Below, piece by piece: positions 40,766 through 49,547 of a stretch of 64,000 bases of DNA. Numbering within the stretch: the stretch's first letter is position 1; each line of letters starts with the position of its first letter. The notes beneath the pieces were generated by a model. The model did not search any database. It worked only from the letters and a program-made list of their open reading frames with translations, and was not told the origin of the DNA. The translations under genes and the position numbers were made by a program. This stretch comes from RYN-230 sp036497945 (GTDB lineage: Bacteria; Actinomycetota; Actinomycetes; Streptosporangiales; Streptosporangiaceae): the NCBI GenBank assembly GCA_036497945.1, contig DASXIN010000179.1:4773-68772 (forward strand), written 5' to 3'.

Positions 40766-40846
40766 GCGTCCCTCCCGGGGGCTTCATCGCCTGCGGCCGG
40801 ACTGGTCACGCTACCCTAAAGCAAAGACGGCAGTCGGGAGGGCCCC

Positions 40847-41806
40847 ATTACCGTCGCAGACCTGGGGGAATTCGGCCTCATCGCGGCGTTGGCGGCCCGC
40901 CTGCCACGCACTCCCGCCCTGCTCGTGGGCATTGGCGATGACGGGGCCGTGCTCAGTGCCCCGGACGGCCGGGTGGTGGCCAGCACGGACCTTCTGGTCG
41001 AAGGCTGGCATTTCCGCCGCGACTGGTCCTCGGCCACCGAAATAGGCGGTAAGGCGGCGGCCCAGAATCTCGCCGATATCGCGGCCATGGGCGCGGTGCC
41101 GACTGCGCTGCTGATCGGCCTGGCCACGCCGGGTGACCTGCCGGTGGCCTGGGCCGAGGAGCTGGCCGCCGGGCTGGCCCAGGAGTGCGCCCGGGTCGGC
41201 GCGAGCGTGGCGGGCGGCGACATTTCCGCCGGGCCGGTGGTCATGCTGGCCGTCACCGCGCTCGGCGACCTGGCCGGCCAGCCGCCGGTCACCCGCTCCG
41301 GCGCCCGGCCCGGGGACGTACTGGCCGTGGCGGGCACCCTGGGGCAATCCGCGGCCGGGCTGGCCCTGCTGCAGGCCGGCCTGGACCAGCCGGCCAGCCT
41401 GCTGGCCGCGCACCGCTGGCCGCATCCGGACTACGCCGCCGGGCCCGAGGCGGGCCGGCTGGGCGCCACCTCGATGATCGACGTGAGCGACGGGCTGGTC
41501 CAGGATGTGGGACACCTGGCCGAGCAGAGCGGGGTGCGCATTGACCTGGAATCCGGGCTTTTGCCGCACGATGACGCGCTCCGTCTCGCGGCCAGCGCCG
41601 TCGGTGCGCAGGACTCGCTTGACTGGATTCTCACTGGCGGGGAGGATCATGCCCTGGCCGCAACTTTCCCGCTGGGAGCAGCCCTATCGGGGCGCTGGAC
41701 GGTCGTGGGGCGGGTAAGTGACGGCCGGGGGGTCTGGGTGGATTCACGGCGATTCGAGAGGCTGTCTGGATGGGCTCATTTTCGCGGATCGAGCGCCCCT
41801 CACTGA
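40847..41806 (+). CDS. thiL: Thiamine-monophosphate kinase (ATT start codon)
   Basis: From ATT 40847 the protein has 319 residues: ITVADLGEFGLIAALAARL, then LLVGIGDDGAVL (metal-binding Asp), STDLLVEGWHF, VGASVAGGDISAG and ATSMIDVSDGLVQDVGHLA. It makes thiamine diphosphate from thiamine monophosphate. No ATG, GTG or TTG lies between the in-frame stop at 40817-40819 and 40847. The next conventional start (TTG 40889) would delete the conserved GEFGLI segment. GGGAGGG at 40836-40842 is a good ribosome site for ATT 40847. Confidence 0.9.
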   Translation: MTVADLGEFGLIAALAARLPRTPALLVGIGDDGAVLSAPDGRVVASTDLLVEGWHFRRDWSSATEIGGKAAAQNLADIAAMGAVPTALLIGLATPGDLPVAWAEELAAGLAQECARVGASVAGGDISAGPVVMLAVTALGDLAGQPPVTRSGARPGDVLAVAGTLGQSAAGLALLQAGLDQPASLLAAHRWPHPDYAAGPEAGRLGATSMIDVSDGLVQDVGHLAEQSGVRIDLESGLLPHDDALRLAASAVGAQDSLDWILTGGEDHALAATFPLGAALSGRWTVVGRVSDGRGVWVDSRRFERLSGWAHFRGSSAPH

Positions 41807-41819
41807 GCGTGTTCAGTGA
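41800..41819 (+). terminator. Short hairpin at the end of thiL
   Basis: TCACTGA and TCAGTGA pair across a 6-base loop. The left arm contains the thiL stop codon. The 7-bp stem is short, so termination would be weak. Confidence 0.4.
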
Positions 41820-41875
41820 ATTACAGCTTTGTCACTATAGTTAGCCCGCCCCGTCCTTAGGTATAAACCTCCCAA

Positions 41876-42706
41876 ATGCGATCACCGGGCAAGAGAGCAG
41901 CACCCCGCCACCGGGCGCCATCGGCCGCTGCCGAGGACGGGGCGGACCGCCCTGGCGGATGGCGGGCGCTGGCCAGCGCCTGGCGTCCGCGCCGGGGCGG
42001 CCGCGGCGCGCGGCGGGCCCGCCAGGCCGGGCCGGGGCACCGGCTCGGCCCGGCCGTCCGCCGCCTGATGGTCACCCCGACGTTCGCGGCTGGCCTGGGC
42101 GTGCTGGTGGCGGCCGGGCTGGCCGCCAACATGCCCCGCACGGTGCTGCATTTCAGCTCCCCGGTGCCGGGCGATCAGTGCACGGCCGGGGTGTGCGCGA
42201 CCGAGAAGCCGAACAACGGGACGCTCGCCTCGGCCCGCCCCGGCGTGCACATCGTGCCCACCTCGCCCGCCACGTCAGGGTCGACCACGACCGGCCGGCG
42301 CCCGGCGGACCGCCGCGGCGGCGGCCCGGCCCGGCCGCCGCGCAGCGGCCGGGTGACAGTCACCTACCAGGTGACCCACCAGTGGCCGGGCGGCTTCATC
42401 GACGAGATCAGCATCACCGGGATGGACACCCGGCGCAGCTGGAGCCTGGCTCTCGGCTACCCCGGCGCCCAGGTGACCAACGTGGCAGGCGCGCAGTGGC
42501 AGGCCACCAGCCCGGACGCTGGGGTCGCTGAGGGCTATCCCGAGCCGGATTCCGGCGGCCCTGGCGGGCCTGGTGGCTCCGGCGGCCAGCACGGCGGCGC
42601 GGAGGGCTCGTCATGGGTGCAGTTCAGCGTGGTCCTGGACGGCCCGCCGATGGCCCCGGTGGGTTGCGACTTCAACGGCACGCCCTGCACGTTCAGCACG
42701 CCCTGA
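41876..42706 (+). CDS. Membrane-anchored protein with a CBM2-like extracellular domain
   Basis: This 276-residue protein starts with a basic Arg/Ala/Pro-rich cytosolic segment (1-60). One membrane helix covers about 66-84 (TPTFAAGLGVLVAAGLAANM). A Thr/Ser/Pro-rich stalk follows, then a C-terminal domain of about 125 residues: VTVTYQVTHQWPGGFIDEIS, then SWSLALGYPGAQV and SWVQFSVVLDGPPMAPVGC. The WPGGF strand and beta-rich spacing recall family 2 cellulose-binding modules, so it may hold the cell to, or bind, a polysaccharide. Similarity is weak. A Gly-rich insert lies at about 225-245. Confidence 0.6.
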   Translation: MRSPGKRAAPRHRAPSAAAEDGADRPGGWRALASAWRPRRGGRGARRARQAGPGHRLGPAVRRLMVTPTFAAGLGVLVAAGLAANMPRTVLHFSSPVPGDQCTAGVCATEKPNNGTLASARPGVHIVPTSPATSGSTTTGRRPADRRGGGPARPPRSGRVTVTYQVTHQWPGGFIDEISITGMDTRRSWSLALGYPGAQVTNVAGAQWQATSPDAGVAEGYPEPDSGGPGGPGGSGGQHGGAEGSSWVQFSVVLDGPPMAPVGCDFNGTPCTFSTP

Positions 42707-42778
42707 CCGTGCGCAGCCCACGACACCGTGCGCCAAACACCCCTGGTCAGCAGATAGCCGGGGGCAGGACCTGATGGG

Positions 42779-42964
42779 TCAGCGGGTGACTTTGCCAGCC
42801 TTGATGCAGGACGTGCAGACCCGGATCCGCCGGCTGGTGCCACCCGTGGTGGTCCGCACCATCTGGATGTTGGGGTTCCAGCGCCGTGGAGTCCGACGGT
42901 GGGAGTGGGAGATGTTGTTGCCGAATCCCGGCCCCTTGCCGCAGATCTCGCAGACAGCAGACAC
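42779..42964 (-). CDS. rpmB: 50S ribosomal protein L28, zinc-binding form
   Basis: This 61-residue protein starts VSAVCEICGKGPGFGNNISH and ends VCTSCIKAGKVTR. The two CxxC pairs show the zinc-binding form. GTG 42964 is chosen because an AAGGGAG site precedes it and L28 begins here in relatives. The longer upstream frame adds unrelated residues. Confidence 0.95.
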   Translation of the reverse strand: MSAVCEICGKGPGFGNNISHSHRRTPRRWNPNIQMVRTTTGGTSRRIRVCTSCIKAGKVTR

Positions 42965-43130
42965 GGGATGCTCCCTTGCATGAAGTCGGTTGTGCTGACC
43001 GATGCGCCCTGACTGGGGGCGGGCACTACTCAGCCACGCCCAGGGCAGCTTGGACACAATATCCGACCAGCCGCCGGTAACGCGAATCGCTCTGTTGCCT
43101 TGCGCCTCCGGCGCGCTTGGACCCGCCGAC

Positions 43131-43226
43131 TTCCCTCGTCGCTCGGTCGCTCGTTCCTCGCTCCCTCCCCACCCGCCTCCCCATCCCCCTTCACTGTCCA
43201 GTCGGCGGCGCGCGCCTTTGGCGCGG
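43131..43226. repeat. Intergenic repeat upstream of recG (copy A)
   Basis: A 21-base core (TTCCCTCGTCGCTCGGTCGC plus T at 43131-43151) recurs exactly at 45588-45608. It is followed by the module TCCAGTCGGCGGCGCGC and a CGCGCC-TTT-GGCGCG hairpin. The segment lies in the 295-base gap between rpmB and recG, which holds no gene. Confidence 0.75.
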
Positions 43227-43259
43227 AAACGTCAGCCGGGACGCCTATCCTGTGAGGCC

Positions 43260-45524
43260 ATGGCAAGGCTTGACGACCAGATCGACCGGGTGTTCGATCC
43301 CCGCACGGCCAAGATCCTGGCCAGCGCGCTGGACGTGCACACGGTCGGGGAGCTGCTCCGGCATTACCCGCGCCGGTACGAGCAGCGCGGCGAGCTGACC
43401 GACCTGGCCAATCTGCGGGACGGTGAGCACGTCACCGTGCTGGCGCAGATCAAGGCGGTCACCACCCGGGCGATGCGCAACCGGCGGGGCAAGCTGACCG
43501 AGGTCACCGTCACCGACGGCCGGGGCACGCTGACGCTGGCCTTCTTCCGCCAACCGTGGCGGGAAAAGGAGCTCAAGCCGGGCCTGCACGGCCTGTTCGC
43601 CGGCCAGGTGTCCAGCTACGGCCGCAAGCGGCAGCTGATCCATCCCGACTGCGAGCTGCTCGGCGAGACCGACCCCAGCACCGAACTGGCCGCCGAGCAC
43701 GCCGCCGAGATCATCCCGGTCTATCCGGCCACCAGCCAGCTGCCGTCCTGGAAGATCGCCAAGGCGATCCGCACCGTGCTGGACACGCTGGACATCGCGG
43801 AGGACCCGCTGCCCGCCGAGGTCCGGGAGCGCTACGGCCTGTCGCGGCAGGCGGCCGCGCTGCTCGGCATCCACCGGCCGCTGGAGTTCGCCGATATTGA
43901 CCGGGCCAAGCTGCGGCTGAAGTGGGACGAGGCGTTCGTGCTGCAGGCCGTGCTGGCCCAGCGGCGGCGGGCGGAGGACGCGCTGCCTGCCACCCCGCGC
44001 GTCCCGCGCCGCGGCGGGCTGCTCGACGCGTTCGACGCCCAGCTCCCGTTCCAGCTGACCGCCGGGCAGCGCGCGGCGGGTGCGGAGATCATGACCGCGC
44101 TGTGCCGGGAACACCCGATGCACCGGCTGCTGCAGGGCGAGGTGGGCTCGGGCAAGACCCTCGTCGCGGTGCGCGCCATGCTCCAGGTGGTGGACGACGG
44201 CGGCCAGGCGGTGCTGCTCGCGCCCACCGAGGTGCTGGCCCAGCAGCACTACCGGTCGCTGACCCAGCTGCTCGGCCCGCTCGGCCGGGCCGGTGAGCTG
44301 GACGGCGCGGTGCTGGACAATCCAGCCCAGGCCACCCGGGTGGCGCTGCTCACCGGCTCGCAAGGGGCGAAGGCCCGCCGCGCCGCGCTGGACGAGGTGG
44401 CCTCCGGCGCGGCCGGCATCGTGATCGGCACGCATACCCTGCTGTATCACCGGGCCCGGCAGGACGACCAGGTGGTGTTCAAGGACCTGGGCCTGGTGGT
44501 GATCGACGAGCAGCACCGGTTCGGCGTGCAGCAGCGCGACGCGCTGCGCGAGCGGGCGCACGGCAGCCGCCCGCACGTGCTGGTCATGACGGCCACCCCG
44601 ATCCCCCGGACGGTGGCCATGACCGTCTACGGCGACCTGGACGTGTGCACACTGACCGAGCTGCCGGCCGGCCGCACGCCGATCACCAGCCACGTGGTGC
44701 CCGCCGCGGAGAAGCCGCGCTTCCTCGAGCGCACCTGGCAGCGGCTCCGCGAGGAAGTGGACGGCGGCGGTCAGGCTTACGTCGTATGCCCCCGCATCGG
44801 CCTGGAAGTGGCGCCCGACCCATTTGGCCCAACGCCGGTGCCGGGCCAGTCAGACCCCACCGACCCGGACGACGCGGCAGCCGAGTACGAACCCGACGAC
44901 GCGGCGGGCCGGCCGCCCCGCGCCGTGCTCGAGACGGCCGCCGAACTCGAGGACGGGCCGCTGGCCGGGCTGGCGCTGCGGGTGCTGCACGGCCGGCTGC
45001 CCGCGGACGAGAAGGACGACACCATGCGCGGCTTCGCGCACGGGCAGGTGGACGTGCTGGTGGCCACCACCGTGGTCGAGGTCGGCGTGGACGTGCCGAA
45101 CGCCACCATCATGGTCATCCTGGACGCCGACCGGTTCGGAGTGTCCCAGCTGCACCAGCTGCGCGGCCGGGTCGGCCGCGGGGCCAAGCCGGGGCTGTGC
45201 CTGCTGGTCACCGACAGTCCCGCGGACAGCCCGGCCCGGGTCCGGCTGGACGCGGTGGCCAGCACGCTGGACGGCTTCCAACTGTCCCGGCTCGACCTGG
45301 AGCAGCGCCGCGAGGGCAACGTGCTCGGTGCCGCCCAGGCGGGCCGCAAGTCCAGCCTGAAGATGCTCACCCTGCTGGCCGACGAGGAGCTGATCGGCCA
45401 GGCCCGGCAGGAGGCCACCGCGCTGGTCGACGCCGACCCGGCGCTGGCCAGCCACCCGGCCCTGGCCGCCGCGATCAGCGCACTGCTCGACGAGGAACAG
45501 GCCGAGTTCCTGGAAAAGGCGTGA
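43260..45524 (+). CDS. recG: ATP-dependent DNA helicase RecG
   Basis: This 754-residue protein has a wedge/OB-fold domain (about 15-170) that grips branched DNA. The SF2 helicase domains carry Walker A GEVGSGKT at about 294-301 and the DEQH box at 416-419, then MTATPIPRT. The C-terminal helicase motifs are VATTVVEVGVDVPNATIMVI and QLRGRVGRG. It remodels stalled replication forks and Holliday junctions. ATG 43260 is the natural start (MARLDDQIDRVFDPRTAKIL). An acidic insert rich in Asp and Pro lies between the motifs at about 520-565. Confidence 0.96.
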   Translation: MARLDDQIDRVFDPRTAKILASALDVHTVGELLRHYPRRYEQRGELTDLANLRDGEHVTVLAQIKAVTTRAMRNRRGKLTEVTVTDGRGTLTLAFFRQPWREKELKPGLHGLFAGQVSSYGRKRQLIHPDCELLGETDPSTELAAEHAAEIIPVYPATSQLPSWKIAKAIRTVLDTLDIAEDPLPAEVRERYGLSRQAAALLGIHRPLEFADIDRAKLRLKWDEAFVLQAVLAQRRRAEDALPATPRVPRRGGLLDAFDAQLPFQLTAGQRAAGAEIMTALCREHPMHRLLQGEVGSGKTLVAVRAMLQVVDDGGQAVLLAPTEVLAQQHYRSLTQLLGPLGRAGELDGAVLDNPAQATRVALLTGSQGAKARRAALDEVASGAAGIVIGTHTLLYHRARQDDQVVFKDLGLVVIDEQHRFGVQQRDALRERAHGSRPHVLVMTATPIPRTVAMTVYGDLDVCTLTELPAGRTPITSHVVPAAEKPRFLERTWQRLREEVDGGGQAYVVCPRIGLEVAPDPFGPTPVPGQSDPTDPDDAAAEYEPDDAAGRPPRAVLETAAELEDGPLAGLALRVLHGRLPADEKDDTMRGFAHGQVDVLVATTVVEVGVDVPNATIMVILDADRFGVSQLHQLRGRVGRGAKPGLCLLVTDSPADSPARVRLDAVASTLDGFQLSRLDLEQRREGNVLGAAQAGRKSSLKMLTLLADEELIGQARQEATALVDADPALASHPALAAAISALLDEEQAEFLEKA

Positions 45525-45587
45525 TTACTCTGCTTGCTTTGCGCCGCTCTGCTTCTTTGCGCCGCCGGGGGCGCTTTACCCGCCGCC

Positions 45588-45709
45588 TTCCCTCGTCGCT
45601 CGGTCGCTTCGCTCCCTCCCTCCTCAGTCCAGTCGGCGGCGCGCCTCCTTTGGCGCGGGCCGCCTCCTTCCCTCCTCGCTCGTTCCTCGCTCGTCAGTCC
45701 TCGGCGGCA
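45588..45709. repeat. Intergenic repeat downstream of recG (copy B)
   Basis: The exact 21-base core of copy A is at 45588-45608 and the TCCAGTCGGCGGCGCGC module at 45628-45644. A hairpin-like CGCGCCTCCTTTGGCGCG follows, and a second block (TCCTCGCTCGTTCCTCGCTC) is at 45671-45690. It fills the gap between recG and rsmD. Confidence 0.75.
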
Positions 45710-45726
45710 AAACCCTTTGGGACCTC

Positions 45727-46311
45727 ATGACCAGGGTCATCGGCGGGACGGCTGGGGGGCGGCGGCTGGCCGTGCCGGCTGGCCGGCATACCCGGCCCAC
45801 CAGCGACCGGGCCAGGGAGGGCCTGTTCGGCACCGTGCTGGCGTTGTGTGGAGGAATGGATGGGCTGCGAGTGATCGACCTGTACGCGGGTTCCGGGGCG
45901 GTGGGGCTGGAGGCCTTGTCCCGTGGCGCGGGGCATGTGCTGTTCGTTGAGGCCGACGCGCGGGCGGCCCGGGTGATCCGGGACAACATCGCGGCGGTCG
46001 GCCTGCCCGGCGGCGAGCTGGTCACCGACCGGGTGGACCGGGTGCTGGCCCGCGGCCCGGGGGAAGGCCGGTATGACCTGGTCGTGGCCGATCCGCCGTA
46101 TGCCGTGCCGGGTGCGGAGGTGACCGGGATGCTGGCCGGGCTGGTCGGCGGCGGCTGGCTGGCCCCCGGCGCGGTGGTCGCGGTGGAGCGGGACACCCGG
46201 TCCGGGGCGGTGCACTGGCCTGCTGGGTACATCCCGGACCGGTCCCGCCGCTATGGCGATACCACGTTCTGGTACGGTCTCGCCGCAGGTGCCCAACCAG
46301 GAAGGGCGTGA
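45727..46311 (+). CDS. rsmD: 16S rRNA (guanine(966)-N(2))-methyltransferase
   Basis: This 194-residue class I methyltransferase has the opening MTRVIGGTAGGRRL, PTSDRAREGLF, the SAM loop VIDLYAGSGAVGLEALSRGA, and the catalytic DPPY in LVVADPPYAVPG. It methylates the small-subunit rRNA during assembly. It is joined to coaD by a 4-base gap, the usual rsmD-coaD pair. Confidence 0.95.
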   Translation: MTRVIGGTAGGRRLAVPAGRHTRPTSDRAREGLFGTVLALCGGMDGLRVIDLYAGSGAVGLEALSRGAGHVLFVEADARAARVIRDNIAAVGLPGGELVTDRVDRVLARGPGEGRYDLVVADPPYAVPGAEVTGMLAGLVGGGWLAPGAVVAVERDTRSGAVHWPAGYIPDRSRRYGDTTFWYGLAAGAQPGRA

Positions 46312-46315
46312 CCGC

Positions 46316-46795
46316 GTGCACCGTGTCGCCTGTCCAGGCTCGTTCGACCCGGTGACCAACGGGCATCTCGACATCATCGGGCGGGCTGCCCGGCTGCACG
46401 ACGAGGTGATCGTCGTCGTCGGGGCCAACCAGGCCAAGCACGGCCTGTTCACCGTGGCGGAGCGGGTGGAGATGCTCCGCGAGGTGACGGCCGACATGAA
46501 GAACGTCGAGGTCGGCACGTTCACCGGGCTGCTGGTGGACTTCTGCAAGGCGAACGACGTGACGGCCATCGTGAAGGGCCTGCGCGCGGTCAGCGACTTC
46601 GAGTACGAGATGGAAATGGCCCAGATGAACTACCGTCTGGCCGAGGTCGAGACGCTGTTCATCGCGGCTAACCCGGCGTACAGCTTCCTGCGCTCCAGCC
46701 TGGTCAAGGAGATCTGCCGGTACGGCGGGGACGTCACGTCGCTGGTGCCCGGGCCGGTGCTGGAGCGGCTCAAGACCCGGCTCGCGTCCGGCTGA
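46316..46795 (+). CDS. coaD: Phosphopantetheine adenylyltransferase
   Basis: This 159-residue protein begins MHRVACPGSFDPVTNGHLDI with the nucleotidyltransferase TxGH motif. It also has VGANQAKHGLFT, KGLRAVSDFEYEMEMAQMN and the FLRSSLVKEI ATP-binding segment. It converts phosphopantetheine to dephospho-CoA. GTG 46316 follows AGGAAGGG at 46299-46306. Confidence 0.96.
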   Translation: MHRVACPGSFDPVTNGHLDIIGRAARLHDEVIVVVGANQAKHGLFTVAERVEMLREVTADMKNVEVGTFTGLLVDFCKANDVTAIVKGLRAVSDFEYEMEMAQMNYRLAEVETLFIAANPAYSFLRSSLVKEICRYGGDVTSLVPGPVLERLKTRLASG

Positions 46796-46892
46796 GCCCT
46801 CCCGCCCGGACGGCCGGCCCTCGTTAAGTTGGGGAAATCGGTTGCGGGCCGGTAAGCTGACCGTCTCAACCGTGCCGAACATTGTCCTTGCC

Positions 46893-47483
46893 ATGCCACA
46901 GCCACGAAAAAACTCCCCAGCGCGCCTCGATCCCCGCAAGCCGCTGGTCTTCAGCGTCCTCGACCTTGGCCGCAGCCCGGGGTCGGAGCTTACCCAGACT
47001 CGCACCGTCCCGGCCCCCGGCTATGTGCAGGCCGGTCTGGCTGGCGTGCCGGAGGGCGCCGACGTGCAGCTCTCGGTCCGGATGGAGGCGGTGTCCGAGG
47101 GCGTGCTGATCACCGCCACCGCGCAGGCGCCGGTGACCGGTGAGTGCGCACGCTGCCTGGAACCGGTGCACCAGCAGGTCGACGTGAAGGTGCAAGAGCT
47201 TTTCGGATATTCCGCGGAGGATGGCCCGGACGCCGCGGACGGGTACGCTCTGCAAGGAGATCTGCTAGATCTTGAGCCGGCTCTGCATGACGCGCTGGTG
47301 CTGGCTTTGCCGCTGGCCCCGCTGTGCCGGGAGGACTGCCCGGGGCTGTGCGTGGAATGCGGTGCGCTGCTCGCCCAGGCGGGCCCGGACCATGGCCATG
47401 GGCCGGCCGTTGACCCGCGCTGGGCCAGCTTGCAGCAGCTGACCGGGTCTGGGCCGGAGGGGCCGGACCCGGCAGGCGAATGA
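46893..47483 (+). CDS. DUF177 (YceD) family protein
   Basis: This 196-residue protein contains a DUF177 core (about 15-165) with TGECARCLEPVHQQVDVKVQELFGY and the C-terminal cysteine-rich segment LCREDCPGLCVECG, which is a likely zinc site. YceD proteins sit next to rpmF in most bacteria and influence 23S rRNA maturation in plants and E. coli. ATG 46893 has no strong ribosome site; GTG 46872 is an alternative start. Confidence 0.9.
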   Translation: MPQPRKNSPARLDPRKPLVFSVLDLGRSPGSELTQTRTVPAPGYVQAGLAGVPEGADVQLSVRMEAVSEGVLITATAQAPVTGECARCLEPVHQQVDVKVQELFGYSAEDGPDAADGYALQGDLLDLEPALHDALVLALPLAPLCREDCPGLCVECGALLAQAGPDHGHGPAVDPRWASLQQLTGSGPEGPDPAGE

Positions 47484-47514
47484 CTTGACCCGCAGACTGA
47501 TGAAGGAGAGTTAG

Positions 47515-47691
47515 GTGGCAGTTCCGAAGCGGCGTATGTCGCGCAGCAACACCCGGTCACGGCGGTCGCAGTGGAAGACGTCCGCCGCCACCCTGGTGCG
47601 CTGCCCGCAGTGCCGGGAAACCAAGCTGCCGCACACGGCATGCCCGACGTGCGGGACGTACAACCGCCGTCAGGTGATCACACCCAGCTGA
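47515..47691 (+). CDS. rpmF: 50S ribosomal protein L32, zinc-ribbon form
   Basis: The frame from GTG 47515 to TGA 47689-47691 encodes 58 residues, MAVPKRRMSRSNTRSRRSQW at the start. The CPQC and CPTC pairs form a zinc ribbon (ending TYNRRQVI). An AAGGAGAG site precedes it at 47503-47510. Order DUF177-rpmF-rnc is standard. Confidence 0.95.
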   Translation: MAVPKRRMSRSNTRSRRSQWKTSAATLVRCPQCRETKLPHTACPTCGTYNRRQVITPS

Positions 47692-47711
47692 TGCGCTGAA
47701 GGGGCCACAGC

Positions 47712-48560
47712 GTGCGAGGCGGGTCAAGCAGCGGTGCAGCGGACGTGCCGGACGGCACGGAGCTGCTGCGCACCATCGATGCCGGGCTGAGCCCGGGGCT
47801 GCTGGAACGCGCCCTCACGCACCGTTCCTACGCGTATGAGAACGGTGGCCTGCCGACCAACGAGCGGCTGGAGTTCCTCGGCGACGCGGTGCTCGGGCTG
47901 ATCGTCACGGACACCCTGTTCCGGCTGTATCCGGATCTGCCCGAAGGTCAGCTGGCCAAGCTGCGCGCCGCCGTGGTCAACATGCGCGCGCTGGCCGATG
48001 TGGCCCGCGCCCTGAAGCTGGGCGAGTACGTGCGGCTCGGCCGGGGCGAGGAAGGTACCGGCGGCCGGGACAAGTCGTCCATCCTGGCCGACACCCTGGA
48101 GGCGCTGATCGGCGCGGTCTACTTCGAGTGCGGCCTGGCCAAGGCGGACTCGCTGGTGCACCGGCTGTTCGACCCGGTGATCAGCCGGTCCGCCGGGCTG
48201 GGCGCCGGGCTGGACTGGAAGACCTCGCTGCAGGAGCTGACCGCCCAGGGGTTCCTCGGCGTGCCCGAGTACCACGTCGAGGAGAGCGGCCCCGATCACC
48301 AGAAGTTCTTCCGCGCCACGGTGAAGGTGGGCGGCCGCAGCTACGGGACCGGGGCCGGCCGGTCCAAGAAGGAAGCCGAGCAGCAGGCGGCCGAAGCCGC
48401 CTGGAAGGCGATCAGCAACGGGCACGATTCCCCCGCGGGCAGCAACGGGGTGACCCCGGCCGCCGGGTCGGCGGACGACACCGGTACACCGGGGGACGGT
48501 GCCGCCGCGCCCGGGGACGATGCCGCCGCCGCGCCCGGGGATGATCCGGCCGGGGGCTGA
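47712..48560 (+). CDS. rnc: Ribonuclease III
   Basis: This 282-residue protein has the endonuclease domain (about 17-158) with the signature NERLEFLGDAVLG (Glu54, Asp58) and DTLEALIGAVYFE with the remaining metal ligands. The dsRNA-binding domain covers about 165-235 (DWKTSLQELTAQ; KKEAEQQAAEAAW). A Gly/Asp/Pro-rich tail follows with an AAAPGDD-type repeat. It processes rRNA and structured mRNA. GTG 47712 is the start. Confidence 0.95.
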   Translation: MRGGSSSGAADVPDGTELLRTIDAGLSPGLLERALTHRSYAYENGGLPTNERLEFLGDAVLGLIVTDTLFRLYPDLPEGQLAKLRAAVVNMRALADVARALKLGEYVRLGRGEEGTGGRDKSSILADTLEALIGAVYFECGLAKADSLVHRLFDPVISRSAGLGAGLDWKTSLQELTAQGFLGVPEYHVEESGPDHQKFFRATVKVGGRSYGTGAGRSKKEAEQQAAEAAWKAISNGHDSPAGSNGVTPAAGSADDTGTPGDGAAAPGDDAAAAPGDDPAGG

Positions 48561-48563
48561 CCG

Positions 48564-49442
48564 GTGCCGGAACTCCCCGAGGTCGAGACCGTCCGGGCCG
48601 GCCTGGCCGCCCATGTCGTGGGCCGCACCATCGAGAAGGCCCAGGTGCTGCACCCGCGTGCCATCCGGCGGCATCTGGCTGGGGCGACTGATTTCGAGGC
48701 CGTGCTGCGCGGCCGGACCATCACCGGCGCGCGGCGCCGCGGCAAGTACCTGTGGCTGCCGATGGCCGACGATGCGCTGCTGGCCCACCTGGGCATGAGC
48801 GGGCAACTGCTGGTGGGTGCCCCGGACCGCCCGGTGTCCAGCCACGTCCGGGTCCGCTTCACGTTCACCGACGCCGGCCCTGACCTGCGGTTCAGCGACC
48901 AGCGGACGTTCGGACACCTGGTCTGGGCGGAAGGCGGCGCCGAACTGCCGCCGCTGATCGCGCACATCGCGCCGGACCCGCTGGAGCCCGCGTTCGATGA
49001 CGAGGTGTTCCTGGCCAAGCTGCGGCTGCGCCGCACCGGGCTGAAGCGGGCCCTGCTCGATCAGTCCCTGATCAGCGGGGTCGGCAACATCTACGCGGAC
49101 GAGGCGTTGTGGCGGGCCCGGCTGCACTGGGCCCGGGCCACCGACACGCTGACCCGGGCCGAGGCGGCCCGGGCGCTGGCCGAGGTCCGCGCGGTGCTGC
49201 TGGATGCGCTCAAATCCGGCGGAACGTCGTTCGACAGCCAGTATGTGGACGTCAACGGGGAAAGCGGGTATTTCTCCCGGTCACTCTGTGTATATGGCCG
49301 GGAGGGTGAGCCGTGTCCGCGATGCGGCACGCCGATCCGGCGTGATCCGTTCATGAACAGATCGGCTTACAGCTGCCCGCGTTGCCAGCCGCGGCCGCGG
49401 TCTCAGCGCCGCCATCGTGACCTGCACGATCGCTCAACTTGA
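48564..49442 (+). CDS. mutM: Formamidopyrimidine-DNA glycosylase
   Basis: This 292-residue protein starts MPELPEVETVRAGLAAHVVG, with the catalytic Pro2 and Glu3. It continues with a Lys-bearing LAHLGMSGQLLV, the helix-two-turn-helix near DQSLISGVGNIYADEALW, and a C-terminal zinc finger, CPRCGTPIRRDPFMNRSAYS followed by CPRC. It removes oxidised purines. It starts 3 bases after rnc. Confidence 0.95.
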   Translation: MPELPEVETVRAGLAAHVVGRTIEKAQVLHPRAIRRHLAGATDFEAVLRGRTITGARRRGKYLWLPMADDALLAHLGMSGQLLVGAPDRPVSSHVRVRFTFTDAGPDLRFSDQRTFGHLVWAEGGAELPPLIAHIAPDPLEPAFDDEVFLAKLRLRRTGLKRALLDQSLISGVGNIYADEALWRARLHWARATDTLTRAEAARALAEVRAVLLDALKSGGTSFDSQYVDVNGESGYFSRSLCVYGREGEPCPRCGTPIRRDPFMNRSAYSCPRCQPRPRSQRRHRDLHDRST

Positions 49443-49547
49443 CCGAATTCCCGCGGGGTGGGACCCTAGGAGTGTCACCTGCGCGCACTCATGCGAGTCT
49501 TCGCGTGTGCGCCCACCCTGGTCACTCAGTGTGGAGGACCCACTACA

